A DNA stretch of 64,000 nucleotides from Parastagonospora avenae f. sp. tritici 18332-5 (lineage: Eukaryota; Ascomycota; Dothideomycetes; Pleosporales; Phaeosphaeriaceae): the NCBI GenBank assembly GCA_022559985.1, contig JAFJTR010000013.1, forward strand, positions 496,001-560,000, read 5' to 3'. The notes beneath the pieces were generated by a model, which searched no databases, was not told the origin of the DNA, and saw only the letters and a list, made by a program, of their open reading frames with translations. The translations under genes were made by a program, and so were the position numbers. Shown piece after piece: positions 33,601 through 44,649 of this stretch. Each line of letters starts with the position of its first letter. Position 1 is the first letter of the stretch.

Positions 33601-34277
33601 ACATCGCAGCAGGCATCCACGCCGCCGAACACGCCGTCCTCTCCCTCATGCCCAACTTCGTCATCAGCATGCCCGGCGACGTGCGCACAGAGTGTAAATT
33701 CGCGCCCAAGGAGTTCGCTAAGAAAGAGACGCAGCGTAAACGCCCTGCTAGACTCACTTTCTATGACGCGAAGGGCGGCGCGTCGGGGAGTGGGATTAGC
33801 ACAAAGGCTTTCGAACATGTGGACATGTTACTCCGCCAAGCCTGTGAAAGGCTGCAGAATTGCGCGTGTCTGGAGGGGTGTCAGGAATGCTGTAATAACG
33901 ACCAGTGCAAGCATGCGAATCAGGTTATTAGCAAGGCTGGGGCGAGGGTGGTGGTTATGTGTATCCTGGGCCGCGAGAAGGATATCGATATTGAGAGTTT
34001 GCCGTGGGGCGAGGAGGATACGGTGCCCGCGGGTATTGAGACGGTTGTTGAGGCGCAGGAGGTGCGGATGAAGGGCGGGAGGAGGGCGGTTGAGGGTGCG
34101 GGCGGGTTGGGAAGTCAAGGTGAGATTGGTGGTGATGAGGAAGGGGAAATGAGTAGGGCCAAGATGGTGGATGGGGTGTGGGTTAAGATTGAATCGGATG
34201 AGGACGACCATTTTAGTTGGAGCATTGATATGTATCGCGGGGAAAGGACGTTTATTGGGGTTCATAGAGATGGGTAG
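30699..34277 (+). CDS. HRQ1: HRQ1-type RecQ4-like DNA helicase
   Basis: Intronless 1192-aa superfamily 2 helicase. An N-terminal basic region (RKRKRKSC) precedes a ubiquitin-like/RecQ4-related segment at about residues 85-180. Helicase motifs: Q-like LYAHQAEAINNL, Walker A STSSGKS near 390-396, the box DELH near 500, SATVANP as motif III, and the C-terminal QQSGRAGRR as motif VI. The DUF1998-type C terminus holds a cysteine cluster, CLEGCQECCNND with CKHAN, expected to bind zinc. Hrq1 is a 3'-5' helicase in interstrand crosslink repair and telomere maintenance. The length is close to the yeast protein (about 1080 aa). From about 33060 codon usage shifts toward C-ending codons without a frame break. 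No lesion seen. Confidence 0.93.
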   Translation: MPRLKAATVSDQTVRKRKRKSCDEHAPLENAPAPDSEAASLDASGNEGAITTTVPTKTHDGGKKPRRTPKKGGAGKPALVRHASSTLIETTIPWPEHFTKLSQVHRALNLVYTFCCTRKHLATTLDNLKATVEGHIKRPLLIEDVAQITALIPKAITFAYVDEAMLQINLMGQEDHIQGRKTQDFVITMPEPDKGEHKEVLLFEFIDGDLKRQVQHAKTGEPTKATQKLRNEELKMPVFSQKQMMNLIEKRNIKFTSAVNAFLNQCAEDKMDAVVKIMEVSQAFIPIPTESRASTPGPDRALIPSTIPTERKSIPEIVDEIKTLEWYTGQIVPDGHRVFDPQEAIYGDLNFQLSQNMVNALYNTKNITQLYAHQAEAINNLYEGHNVIVSTSTSSGKSLIYQLPVLYQLEQDSDTRAMYIFPTKALAQDQRKSMKELLRFMTGLEEVMVETFDGDTPMSERNYIRDEARIIFTNPDMLHITILPQEDAWRTFLQNLRFVVVDELHVYNGLFGAHMAYIMRRLRRICAALGNRHVKFISCSATVANPEEHMRTIFGVDEVRLTDFDGSPSGRKEFLCWNTPFKDPGDPTSGRGDCMAETAKLFCQLMLRGVRSIAFCRVRKQCEALLSAVKTELTNLERTEVLARVMSYRGGYTPQDRRQIEREMFDGKLIGIVCTSALELGVDIGSLDAVVTVGFPYTIANLRQQSGRAGRRNKDSLSVLIGDCFPTDQYYMSNPDEIFTKPNCALQVDLENMLVVEGHIQCAAHEIPINIESDTAYFGSLLSKVARERMRRDPQGFYHVNERFLPQPSRFVAIRDTEEDHFAIIDITNGKNTVLEELEASRAFFTLYDGGIFLHQGNTYLVKEFSQERMLAKVELVKVDWTTQQRDYTDIDPVETEAIRRIPGSKCKAFYGPIKVKQVVYGFFKIDKKRRILDAVQVDNPPIILFSKGMWLDVPRSALDILKSRRLNIAAGIHAAEHAVLSLMPNFVISMPGDVRTECKFAPKEFAKKETQRKRPARLTFYDAKGGASGSGISTKAFEHVDMLLRQACERLQNCACLEGCQECCNNDQCKHANQVISKAGARVVVMCILGREKDIDIESLPWGEEDTVPAGIETVVEAQEVRMKGGRRAVEGAGGLGSQGEIGGDEEGEMSRAKMVDGVWVKIESDEDDHFSWSIDMYRGERTFIGVHRDG

Positions 34278-35588
34278 GTTTGCGGCGTCAATGAAAACCA
34301 TGCTAGTTTTTTTAAAAAATGACTTTCGAACTTGAGTGCGTGTGGTGTATGTGGAGCTTGAGGTTGGCAGAAAGAGGATTCGTTTGGCTGCGAAGCGCGA
34401 GACAGTGTGAGGTGGTGTGGAGTAGTATCGAGCGGTGTGGGGATCTGCTTTGCTTCGACGGACACGTACTACTATAGTAGCTCTCATAATAGTGGGAAGT
34501 TCATCTCAGACACGTGATATGATATGCTCATTGTGTGAGATTTGCTTCGCAGCGAAGTACGGTATACAGCCGCATTCCTTTACGGTTTGCGACCTACTTC
34601 ACCGCGAAGCAACCTCCGATCCAAGCCCATTTTCCAGACGATCTCACGGTAATCCGACCTACGGGAGCACCTCGAAGTGTCAGATTGGCATTTCGGTGCG
34701 AAGCATACTTGAGGTACTCACAGTGGCGCAAAGGGCTTTCGCTCCGAGTTAAAGTACTGTAGTGCAGTTTTTAAGCACGCGACGCGGCGATGAAGTACGC
34801 AGCAAAAGCATATAAGATAGTCTCCTGCTCGAGGCCTGGGACCTGACCGACAACGATCGATAGCAATCTGCCTGTTGGAACAACCTACCTTTCCATCGAC
34901 TGCGGGCCGGTCCCTGACGGTTTGGAGATACTCATACAACGGTGCATATTAAGGAAACGCTTCACGCATGGTAGAAGTGCAGCGAGTCGAGTCTAATCAA
35001 ACATCAGCTTGCTGTCGCGGATTTCGGGCAGGGATTTCTTGTAGAAAACTTGCTATTGGACTGTACGTGATGGGTTGGATAGTTTGAGTGGGATGATTTT
35101 GTAGACTTGGTGCCGATCGATGCGCTGTGTCGAATTACAAAGGAGATAGTAATAGTACAGTTTCTTTTCGTTTTTATTCGTTGTGAGAGGCTTGAGCCTT
35201 CGATACAGTCGTCACGAGACGTGCTGTCAGGTGTATATTGCTTCTGGTATGGATAAAGTGTTTCACAAAACGACGAGGTCTTTTTTTTGGAAATGCTTGT
35301 TTGGTATACATGGCTCTCGCAAAGTCTGACTAGACGGCAAACAATACCGGTGTAATGTCACAGCCATGTGATGGTCGGTTGAGTGGCAGTCACATACCTA
35401 TGGTATGTATTACCTGCCAAAGCCGAAATCAGCAAGTATATCGGAATTCAGGGTTGCTATATCACGGTCTGAGAGCATGAATTACAGCGACGTAGACATA
35501 AAGGAAACCGGCATCTCCTCAAATATCGGCACTACACGATCGGTAGTTCTCCATTCCATCTCAAAACCCTTCCTGACATTACTTCGCC
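34278..35588. other. Intergenic, 1.3 kb
   Basis: Contains several short palindromic pieces around GCTTCGCAGCGAAG (about 34540-34620) but no clear repeat family or gene. Confidence 0.55.
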
Positions 35589-36055
35589 ATGCAGTTCGCT
35601 CTCCTCATCGTTCTCGCTCTGACAGCCGCCAGCGTCCAAGCCGTTTGTAACGACTCAGGCATTGACTGGGGCGCTGGACTAGAGCAGGTGGTCGACAACC
35701 TGGACGCAGTATGTGATGAGCTAGTTGGAGAACATGACAGCCAGTAATTCAAGCAGACGTGCCGCAAGTCCGGGGACCCAGGAAATTATTCAGCTTCCAC
35801 GTCACGCGCACCGGAATCAAAGGGAGGAGATTGCGCCACGCAGAATGTGTTTGGCACCTTGCCAACGAGGTCTATGGCTGCAGACGTGGTGGCGCGACTG
35901 CCACTCTAGGATGGTACATCATGTGAGTAGATTCAGAGTCGGAATGGAGCTTGGTGGAGAGTGCGCAGAGCACTGGCTGACGTGTTTTTCATCACAGGGC
36001 TGCTCCATACCTGGAGGATGTCAACTGTCCTCATGGTCTTGGGCCAATGGATTGA
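35589..36055 (+). pseudogene. Broken small secreted cysteine-rich protein (family copy 1)
   Basis: The ATG at 35589 opens a good signal peptide (MQFALLIVLALTAASVQA) followed by the family pattern, but TAA at 35745-35747 interrupts it. The frame continues after the stop to a conserved cysteine, then a one-base shift near 35780 moves the coding-like frame; there the family core HLANEVYGCRRGG is readable. The intron near the end (35923-35997, GTGAGT...CACAG) sits where the intact paralogs have theirs. The spacing between cysteines on either side of the TAA (15 residues) equals that in the copy at 57439-58001, so the stop replaces a coding codon and is not in an intron. Intact copies lie at 36980 and 59487. 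One nonsense and one frameshift lesion are seen. Confidence 0.72.
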
Positions 36056-36979
36056 TGAGATTGGGGACGCGACGCAATGCACGATCCGTAGTTGAAGTAG
36101 TCGGGACTTGGCAGGTTTGACGAAGATGGGGGGTCCGCGCGAACGTTGCGTTCTAGGGGTTGATAACATATGACGGGATTTAAACTCCATGATTCATGTT
36201 GAGCAAGCGGAAATCCAAGCCTTTAGATCCGATATAGCAAAATGAGGAGCATAGCCTCTCGAAGTTGGCTCAAGTTTACAGCTTGTGGGATTTGGAACAC
36301 GAAATGACTGCGACAACCTCAAATATATCCGTGATGATTCACAAGACAAGGCATGCACAAAGCATGGAAAGATCTTCTGTAGCTCATTGAATGAGGATGC
36401 AGAGTGAAAGATGTTTGACCCTGGCGCCGTGAGCACTACTGCCTGAGGTATGACGCGAAAGTTTGCGGTGGATGGCAAGCGAACGTTCACTCCCATCTTA
36501 CAACATTGAACACATAGCGGGATGACATCGGAAATTGAAAGAAAAAATAAGGGATATGCTGTAAAAGTTGAGATCAATCACGCTGACTACATTGAACACG
36601 GTACTACGTAATTCATCGGAGTTTCTGTGGGTAGCAAACAACTCCAAGTGGTACAGTAGCTCCGCCACAAATCGATCCAGACACGTCTGAACTTAATTTG
36701 CACGCGTATTGCAGATGAAATCGTAGAACGCAATTGTAATCCTCGCTACTGTCTCTCTGGGTCAGCGATGCGACACAGGCTACTCATCTACTGCTCTGGC
36801 TTTCATTTCTGATCACAGGAAGCACACGTTGACGACGAGGAGCACTCGCTAGGTCTACTACAAGACGTAAAAGGGCAATAAACCCCAGAAGACAGAATCC
36901 TTGAAGCAGCTATCACTCTTCCACATTGCTGTTACCACGTTACAAATCATCCAGTTTAGAGCAACTCCGCTACCCAGCC
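36056..36979. other. Intergenic, 920 bp
   Basis: Between family copy 1 and copy 2. No gene or repeat recognised; the last 100 bp form the promoter/leader of copy 2. Confidence 0.55.
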
Positions 36980-37427
36980 ATGCACCTCCATAGGATCTTC
37001 GCCATTATAGGCCCAGCCATCATCACCGTCCAAGCGCGTTGCTACATAAGTGGCAATTTCTGGGAGCCCAACTACGGCCAAGCCTTTGCCGCTCTGGACT
37101 CGATTTGTGACATACCGTCAGGAACATTCGACGGTGGAGATAAGAGACACGCATGCATAAATGCGACCGACGAGAATAGTGGACAGAAATTAGAATTCTG
37201 GATCGAAAATCTCGGGAATCCTGCCGCGGATGTCAAGAAGGAGAACTGTATACTACATCTCGGCTATGAGATTAGCGGTTGCAAGCAAGGTGGCGAGACG
37301 ATACCGTATTTAGTAAGATATAGGTCAGTGTTGTCCCTGGGCTACATTAAGACCATGGCGTTTTGACTGACTGAGTTCGTTATGTAGGGCTGACCCCAAT
37401 TCCGGACACTGTGGGCCGCTGTCATAA
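36980..37427 (+). CDS. Small secreted six-cysteine protein (family copy 2, intact)
   Basis: Exons 36980-37323 and 37388-37427 (64-bp intron, GTCAGT...TGTAG) give 127 aa. The signal peptide is about residues 1-19 (cleavage after VQA). The mature protein has six cysteines, a KLEFWIENL block, then the core ENC-x10-GC-KQGGE, and a C-terminal ADPNSGHCGPLS encoded by exon 2. The same pattern and the same phase-2 intron just before ADPN occur in the copy at 59051-59487. Size, secretion signal and cysteine number fit candidate secreted effectors or small apoplastic proteins of ascomycetes; no biochemical function is known to me. The ATG 36980 matches the start MHL shared with other copies. Confidence 0.82.
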
Positions 37428-37639
37428 GAGTTATTGGTATCACGCGTGTTGCTTAGGACGCTAGTTCAATTCTGATCGTGATTGAGTGCGAAGAGTGGGT
37501 CAACAGCATGCAGGAAGGTTCAGGAACGTGATCCAGAAGTCGAGCAAGGTTCTGCTCGTGCTTGTCAAGTATAATCACAATCTATCGTAGACTAATGGTC
37601 AAGTGCTACAAAGCGTGGTCGTAGGGCGCAGTAACAACA

Positions 37640-39442
37640 TCAGACTTGTACAGCTTCTTTTTCGTCTCCAACAACCTTGCTGTCCTGGTAACTAGGCGGC
37701 GCGGCGCCTGTCAGCTGCGCAAGGCCAATTTCTGCATTGATCTCCGCCATTCTCTCCTGGTCCTTGAGCGCTGTGCCTTCAGAACCAAAGATAGTGTCCA
37801 TCTCTTCCAGTGTGAGGCGCTTTGTCTCGGGTACAAAGAACCAGATGAAGACAGCACCAAGAGTGATAACGAGACCGAACAGGATATAGGTTCCGTACGT
37901 GATCCTCTCGAGGAGATCAGGGGTAATTTGACCAATGATAAAGTTGTTCATCCAGTTGGACGATCCTCCAAGGGCCGTTCCGTATGGGCGAGTCGAGAGA
38001 GGCCAGATCTCGGCGATGAGAATCCACGCGCAAGGACCCCAGGAGTATCCAAAGTTGATGACGAAGAACCAGACCATCACTACGGCTGCCCAACCTGCGG
38101 CCTTCTCCTCAGCGAAGCGACCAATGTTCTTGGCGAGAATGACGGCGATGACCAGATGGCAGAAACCCATGCCCAGGGCTCCGACTGCGAGCACGGGTTT
38201 ACGGCCGAGGCGGTCAATGTAGAGCACGGCAGGAATTGTGGCGATGAACATGACAATACCGACGACTCCGGTAGCGAGAAGGGATGTGGTGTTGCCAGTT
38301 AAGCCAAGCTGCTCGAAAATCTGGGGAGCGTAGTAGAGAACCCTGATACCAATTAGCACAAGTTTCGCACCCAATTTGAATATCTTAGCTACTTACGCGT
38401 TGATTCCAGACCACTGCTGGAAGAACATAGTGACAGTTGCCACAATGACGCGCTTGAACATAGCCTTGGTCTTAAACAGCGCACCGATTGCGACGAATTG
38501 AAGCTTGAAGGTGTTCCATGCGTTTTGCTCTTGGAGGTGGGGGAATGCTTCTGCAAGACTGCGCTTCTCAAAAAGTGACTGAGCCTTGATCTCGAGGAAT
38601 TCAAGCTCAATAAGCTCATGGTCCGTAGGAAGGTTGCGCAGACTGGCCAGGTTGGAGCGAGCCTCCTCCTCACGGCCATGGTGCATCAGCCAACGGGGCG
38701 AGAACGGCATCCAAATCATACCAACAAGGAGAATGAAGGCCGGGAACAGCTGGAGACAGATAGGTACGAGCCACGCAGCGTTGGACTGGGTCTCGAGGGT
38801 AGTGCCGCCAATGTAGTTGGTTCCGTAGTTAATCCAGAAACTGATCATGATGCCGAAGGTAATAGCGAGCTGTTGAAGAGCTACAAGAGCACCACGAACT
38901 TCCCTATTGATAGTTAGCTCCGAATGATTCCGAGGTTCTAATGTCACCTACGGAGGAGCACACTCGCTGTTGTACATAGGGACGATGACGGAAAGACTAC
39001 CCACGCCAATTCCTGTGATGAAGCGACCCGCGAGAATCTCATTGTGACCGCCAGCAATGGCTGTGATTTGTACGACAACACCGACGATGAAGACGCCAGT
39101 GGCGCACAGAATACCATACTTTCGTGACAGGACTTCGGCCACGAAGCCGGAAAAGAGCGCTCCAAACCAAGCTCCGAGTTCGAGAATAGCAGTGAGCCAT
39201 CCCTTCTGTGTCGGGTTGTCGATGTAACCGTCGGTCTGTTTACCGAAAGATGGCATGGCCAGAATACCACTGAACATGCCCTGGTTGTACCCATACAAGA
39301 CTCCTCCTAAGCAAGCAAACAACGCGATGCTGAAGACCTTGAAATTCTTGACCAGAGCCGCAGGGCCACTGGCGCCCATGAGGGCTTGTCGTCGCTGTAG
39401 CGCAGCATCAAAGCCGGCTGAGCCTCCTCCTCCGCCAACCAT
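37640..39442 (-). CDS. MFS sugar transporter (sugar porter family)
   Basis: Exons 39442-38952, 38903-38397 and 38342-37640 (introns 48 and 54 bp) give 566 aa. Twelve membrane segments with sugar-porter signatures: GGVLYGYNQGMFSG in TM1, a DRLGRKP loop, SPRWLMHHGR after TM6, the QQWSGINA-VLYYAP stretch at TM7 (interrupted by the second intron), and PETKRLTLEEMD after TM12. These proteins move hexoses or related polyols across the plasma membrane by facilitated diffusion or proton symport. The usual PESPR is MPFSPR here, a mild deviation. The substrate cannot be assigned. Its 3' end converges with family copy 2 of the secreted proteins, 212 bp away. Confidence 0.94.
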
Positions 39443-40330
39443 GATGATCAGGCAGGTTCGAAATTTGTTTGGTAGATAATCTTGAAGTAGCTGAAGTACC
39501 CAGCACGGCGGAAACGACGAGCACCTTTTGTGGGCACTTGCATGATTTGTACTGCACGCGTCTGACAACCCATATTATCCAGAGTTCCGGCGGAAGGATG
39601 CCAATGATGGGTGGGGAAGTATTGGCAGTCATAAGATTTGGCTTGGCGGCTTCGAGGTTGCGGAGACGATATCCCGTTCCAAGCAAATTAAGGACCAACC
39701 GTCGCTGCGGACACGAGTTGGATATCCGCTGATTTCGCCAAGATGCTATATGCTCGGCCCTTATTGGGTGAAAGGCCGTCTCGGACGTTCCGCCCTCCAC
39801 GTGAGTGGCTTGTTTGCGGGTTAGCGATGCTGGTGTCCACTTCGAGGCCACCGATGCTAAGCTTTTGCCATGGAAGTATTCAGCCTGAAGTGCGTGTCAC
39901 ATTTGTTGCATTCGTTGCTTGCCTCGAGATGTCGATTTGACTGGGAAACAGTGGTCAGATCGGCTGATCCCTCATGATATTCGGGTTCGGTCTTGATTTG
40001 AGAACAGCCTGGATGCGTGAACACGTCTTGGAAGTGGCATCGTGGCGCCGACTTTGAAGACCATAAAGAGACAGGCTATTGTGGTTGGTTGGCGATTTGA
40101 TTAGAAGCAAATGTTCTGAGGCATGTCATTATGCACTTTTGGCTGCGGAGGCAGCGTTGTGGAGAAACAGACGTTGGGGAAGCTGGAGGAAGCCCCCACG
40201 CACGACCCACGTGGATGTTGCCGGCGCGCCGCACCCGTTGACATCCGACCTCCTGTGTGGGCCAGACACCACCGATACCATATCAAACACACTGCCAACC
40301 GAAGCGAGAACGCGCAGAGCATTGTACAAG
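39443..40330. other. Divergent promoter region, 890 bp
   Basis: Between the sugar porter (minus) and the EXPERA gene (plus). No additional gene or repeat recognised. Confidence 0.6.
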
Positions 40331-41620
40331 ATGGCAAAGTCAATATTTCAGCGGAAGCGAGACCTCGTGTACTTGGTCTTCTTCATCATCCACGTTCCCG
40401 TCATGCTTGGTGAGTTTTTCAGTCTCGAAACTCGAGCCCCATGTTCTCTCTTCGCATGCTCTACAGCACAGCAGACTTCCTTTTCCTACGTCTCTCGAGA
40501 TCACGAAGAAGAATGCCCACAGAGCACTAGTCTCCTCAACATGTACATTCTCTTGCCTCGTGATAGGAAAGAATATCGAGCCGCTCGGTTTTTGTATACT
40601 GGCATAGAAACAAATCTCGAGCTGCGCGATCTTCGTATTTTGTCACAGAGAAAAAATATCGAGCTGCTCAGTTTTCGTATTCTGTCACAGAGCAAGAATG
40701 TCTAGCAACTCTTCTTCTGGCGTAGGGAAAGATATCGAGCAGCTCGATTTTCATGTTTTGTCACGCAGAGGAATCTCGAGCTGCTCCGCTTCTTGTTTTG
40801 TCGCAGAGAAACAATATCGAGCTGCTCGGTTTTCAAATTCCAGCAATTATACAGGGCGCAATTGCATCACCCCATCTCCATATCTCCTACTCGACAGTCA
40901 CACCCCCAGTTTCCATTCTTAAAGAGCTTTCTTTCGGATCAATGAAAACGACATAAGACAAGTCCCACCACCTCATCCGCCAGACTAACCCATCCCTCCA
41001 GGTTTCGACCTGTCAGGCTTCTACCCCGCCCAAATCAAGCCTCTCTGGATGACCTCCCTCCGCGAATGGTACGTCGCCACCTACGGCGACCGCTTCTTCT
41101 ACAACCCACCGTAAGTGCTCCCTTATCACGTGCCCACAGCCTTCCCTCGCACCCCAATGGAATTCACAGGCTCTTTACTTGGTCTTCCGACTTGAACGTA
41201 TGCTCTACGATATCAGCACTGCATATCTCTCCCCTCCACCCAAATCCATATTCACCCCGCTCCAACCCAACTAACACTCCACCCAGCGCCTTCTTCCCCC
41301 CCTTCCTCGCCCTCGAACTCCTCTTCCACCTCCCACTCTCGCTGTGGGCCATACCCGCTTTACTCCGCTCCGACCCACGCATCCCCCTCGCGCTCCTCGT
41401 ATTCGGACTGGAAACCACGCTCTCGACGCTCGTGTGCCTGGCCGAGATGTTGAGTTGGGAGGAACTGAGTGTGGCGCAGAGGGGCATAGGAGGGTTGGGG
41501 GGGATGTATGGGGGGTACTTAGGATTGGGGGTTTTCATGACGGTGGATTGTTATGCGCGGTTGGATGGGTGGATTGCGCGGGAGAAGGGGTTGACGCCTG
41601 TGAGCAAGAAAGAGTTGTAG
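40331..41620 (+). CDS. EXPERA-domain membrane protein (TMEM97/sigma-2 receptor-like)
   Basis: Exons 40331-40409, 41002-41110 and 41287-41620 give 173 aa. Four membrane segments: LVYLVFFIIHVPVMLG, the FFPPFLALELLFHLPLSLWA region after RFFYNPP, LALLVFGLETTLSTLVCLAE, and GGYLGLGVFMTVD. The exon 1/2 junction G-FDLSGFYPAQIKPLW and the block DRFFYNPPAFF are typical of fungal EXPERA proteins (relatives of emopamil-binding protein and TMEM97), found in the ER and linked to sterol biology. The C terminus is KKEL, which could act as a dilysine-like ER-retrieval signal. The first intron is 592 bp, far longer than any other in the window, and carries a minisatellite. Confidence 0.87.
40568..40841 (+). 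repeat. Degenerate minisatellite (about 40-bp unit, seven copies) inside an intron
   Basis: Units of 35-42 bp share ATATCGAGCTGCTCG, a T-rich TTTTCGTATT segment and GTCACAGAG. They run from about 40568 to 40841 within intron 1 (40410-41001) of the EXPERA gene. Unit length drifts and some units are degenerate (the one near 40691-40726 lacks most of the core). Confidence 0.8.
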
Positions 41621-42015
41621 ATATGCGGGGAGTAATCAATCGCGAGAATGTTGCGGTGAAGGAAGTAATGGCTAGATAAATACGAAAGACGTGGTGAATC
41701 TTGGCGATAATAAAAGAGTTCGTAAGATATGGCATGTTAACTTCCAAAATGAAACCTGTATATATGCGCCCCAAATCCCCCAAGCAAAGACAAAGATCTT
41801 GGAAATAAAATCGATAGATGAAATAGAAGAGGTCCAGCCGTAAATCGTAATGAAGACATCCTCCAACCCAACCGACCAGTCCCAACTCCAAGTAGATCCC
41901 CTCTCGCACCCAGTCAATGATGTCCCACCACTCAAGTCAGCGTCGACATCATCGCCGCCACCAACTTTGGATTCGGGCGATCCTTCCGTCCTATCCACAA
42001 TCAACAAAAGGTCTT

Positions 42016-43646
42016 CTAACGAGCCGAGCGAACAAGGGCCAACCTACCCTTCCTATCCTTATCCACACGAATGACCTCGCGCTTCGGATCCCTGCGCTCG
42101 ATAATCTCATAGTCGGTTTCGCGCTCGTACTTGAGCATGCGGCGCTCGTCCTCGAGCTGGCGGATTTCTTCCTTGATGTCGCGCTCGCTGCGGTACTGGT
42201 CGTCGCGGCGCACCAGCATGCGGCTTTCGGGGAGGAAGGAGGTGGCGGGGCCGTGGATGTGGTTGGAGCGCTCGATTTGCACGTATTCCTCGTGTTGAGT
42301 GTCATGGTGGTGATGATGCTCGGATGGGGCGTAGACGGAGGCTGGTGGTGCGGATGGGGCATAGACTGAGGCTGGTGGTGGTGGCGGTGCGTAAACTGAT
42401 GCTGGTGGGGGAGGAGGAGCGTGGATGACAGATGGAGGTGGAGGTGGAGCAACAGACTCTGGTGGGGGTGGGGGAGGCAGCGCTTCGACCTTCTCCTCGT
42501 ACACGTAGGTCATTTTCTCTGCTGGTGGGTTGTTAGACAGTGCTACAGCGGGGGACGAAGGATTATCACCTTCTTTGTAGTTCTCGCTGATTTTGATGAC
42601 CTCGTCAATGTGCTCCTTTTCGAGGGCTCGCGTGATGACGATGAAGTCGTCCTAGATTTGTCAGAATTATCTCAAAATCCCATCCCGATGCTGCTCACCT
42701 CTTCTTCGAATGGATAGCCTAGTTCAATGACGGCCTGCTTCTTCACCAGCCGCTTCGGCATGCGGGTCTTGCCCTTTTTGCCGAAGGTAGCTCTTGATGG
42801 CTGAATCTCCTCGAAGCTCGAAATCGAAGAGCTGCGGGTGGACTTTGCTACGCTCTTGCTCCTGCGCATTTTACTCTTCTCTCTGTGGACTTCGACCTCG
42901 CGATAGTCTTCGCGCTCGCGACCACGTCCGCCGCGATCATCGTATCGGATCTCCTCGTAATCTTCCTCGTGGTATCGGCGCGGAGGCGACCGGCGGCGTG
43001 AATGCTCGCGGATAGGAAGGGGGATAGGGACGTTAGGAGGCAGTCGGTACTCGTGGACCTCCTCGCGCTCAAACTTCTCGACATCGCCATATCGTGGGAG
43101 AGGTCGGCGGTCAAAGGTGTCGAGGGAAGATTGTCGACGAATGTACTGCGGTCGGGCCGGTCGAGCCCTGGGTGGCGGTGGCCGAGATTCTCTCCTGTCA
43201 ATGTCGATATCGATGTTGACGTCCCTGTCGATGACCGACTTGCGGCGGTAAGGAGCAAGCGCCTGGTTGGCTATCTCAGACGGCGTTGGCTCATGGAAGA
43301 GATCGTTCTGGCGTCGGGAGGGCCGGCTGAAGAGATCGTCATCGTGATACCGCTCCCTCTCCATGACGCGCGGTCCACGGCGTGCGCGGTCTTCGTGGAT
43401 ATCAACATCGCGGTGGTAACCAGGGGCTTTGTCGTGCTCCTGGAAGCGGAAATGGCCATAGTCGTCTCGACCGCCTCCGTCGCGGCCACCGCGGCTGCTT
43501 CCGCTGTCACCACCGCCTGGAGGACCACGCCTCATGCTTTCAAACCTCGCGCGATCCCAGCGCTCACCTCCACCAGCACCACTGCGGGGCGGTGCAGGCG
43601 GGTCGTCATAGCGATCCAGAGTTCCTGCGGAAGAACGACCGTACAT
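42016..43646 (-). CDS. DUF8035-type charged proline-rich protein
   Basis: Exons 43646-42699, 42651-42570 and 42518-42016 (introns 47 and 51 bp) give 510 aa. The first ~270 residues are Arg/Asp/Glu/Tyr-rich with alternating charge (for example DVNIDIDIDRRESR). The central conserved block FGKKGKTRMPKRLVKKQAV, then ELGYPFEEE joined to DDFIVITRALEKEHIDEVIK across intron 1, matches the domain annotated as DUF8035 in Dothideomycetes and Eurotiomycetes. The tail has PPPPASVYAP-like repeats (about four), a His run, and a final coiled-coil-like helix (EEIRQLEDERRMLKYERE). Function unknown; disordered flanks suggest a scaffold. The ATG 43646 is the first in frame; the longer open stretch begins with GTG. 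Confidence 0.85.
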
Positions 43647-44649
43647 GGCTGAAGTGAGGGTCTGTCTGTCACTTTGCAATGGCAGGTTGGATTCGCGGGG
43701 TTGCACCGGAAGTCGAAATGACAGATTCACAAACCGAAACGAATGCGCGCGCTACTTTGTGGAGGAGCAGACGCTGGTGCGAATAATATAAGAATCAGGC
43801 AGGCAGGCAGTCAGCAAGGTATAACAAGATCCAAGGTCCCAGCGGACAGTTGCAGCGCCGAAGCCGCCAACTTGTACGCCAGCTTCAAGCAAGATCGTGG
43901 CTGCGTCATCGTGCGCTACGGCTGCGACGCTGAGTGGCCGAACACACCCCCTGGTTTCGCATGGTTTTCTGCAAGCTTGCGCACTGCAGTTCTGGAATCT
44001 GTGTAGACTAAGGGCGGCCATTTGGGCACAGCCGCCGTTTGGGCGCATTCATCGCCCGACTCCACGCAGAGCGGCATCGAAATCGCAGGTTGGGTATCTG
44101 CGCGATGCATCGTATGATTCCCAATAGTTCCTTTGCGCCCACTTCCCCAGTCAGCTGACCTGCATTGGTGTCACGAAGCAGCGAAAAGAAAGGATGATGC
44201 TTGTGATCATTCAGGGATGACATCATTGGCGTGGACCGTGCATACATACATGTCTGAGCCTCATGCTCGGTCGGCGCCGCTGTACTCTGCACTGGTGACT
44301 GGTCTCGCCCGTCGGGCAGCAACGGGAGTCGCGAACGTAGCGCAGCGTTCAGCAGAACTATCCGCCCAACTCGACATTGGCTTTGGTGCCTGTGTAGTCG
44401 GCGCCGTGAACCGAACTTTGTGAGATTGACCATCTGAGCTAGGGACGAACACACAAGGGGACCTCTGTGCATGTCTTCGCGCTACGATTTGGGCGAACGG
44501 TTATACCAGCCTCTCCAATTAGATGTGAGAATGGCGGTGACTGATCTCTGAGATTTTGGTGTTGGTGGTCTCCTACCACCTCTGATGAAGGTAGAGTTTT
44601 GACATTATTCGTACAGCCATGTTCCGTTATACACATTCTCGTCGTCAAC
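43647..44649. other. Intergenic, 1.0 kb
   Basis: Promoter of the DUF8035-type gene on one side and 3' flank of AIM41 on the other. It contains a short GGCA repeat at about 43797-43813. No gene supported. Confidence 0.6.

Noticed and set aside
34500..34760. Repeated GCTTCGC/GCGAAGC pieces
   Set aside because: Scattered short palindromes without consistent unit, termini or target duplication; not a definable element.
35709..35756. GTATGT donor in secreted-family copy 1 that could make an intron over the TAA
   Set aside because: The cysteine-to-cysteine spacing across this segment matches the paralog exactly, so the segment is coding and the TAA is a nonsense lesion.
41161..41188. Possible micro-exon in the second intron of the EXPERA gene
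   Set aside because: Its phase does not rejoin exon 3; the single 176-bp intron keeps the conserved NPPAFF junction.
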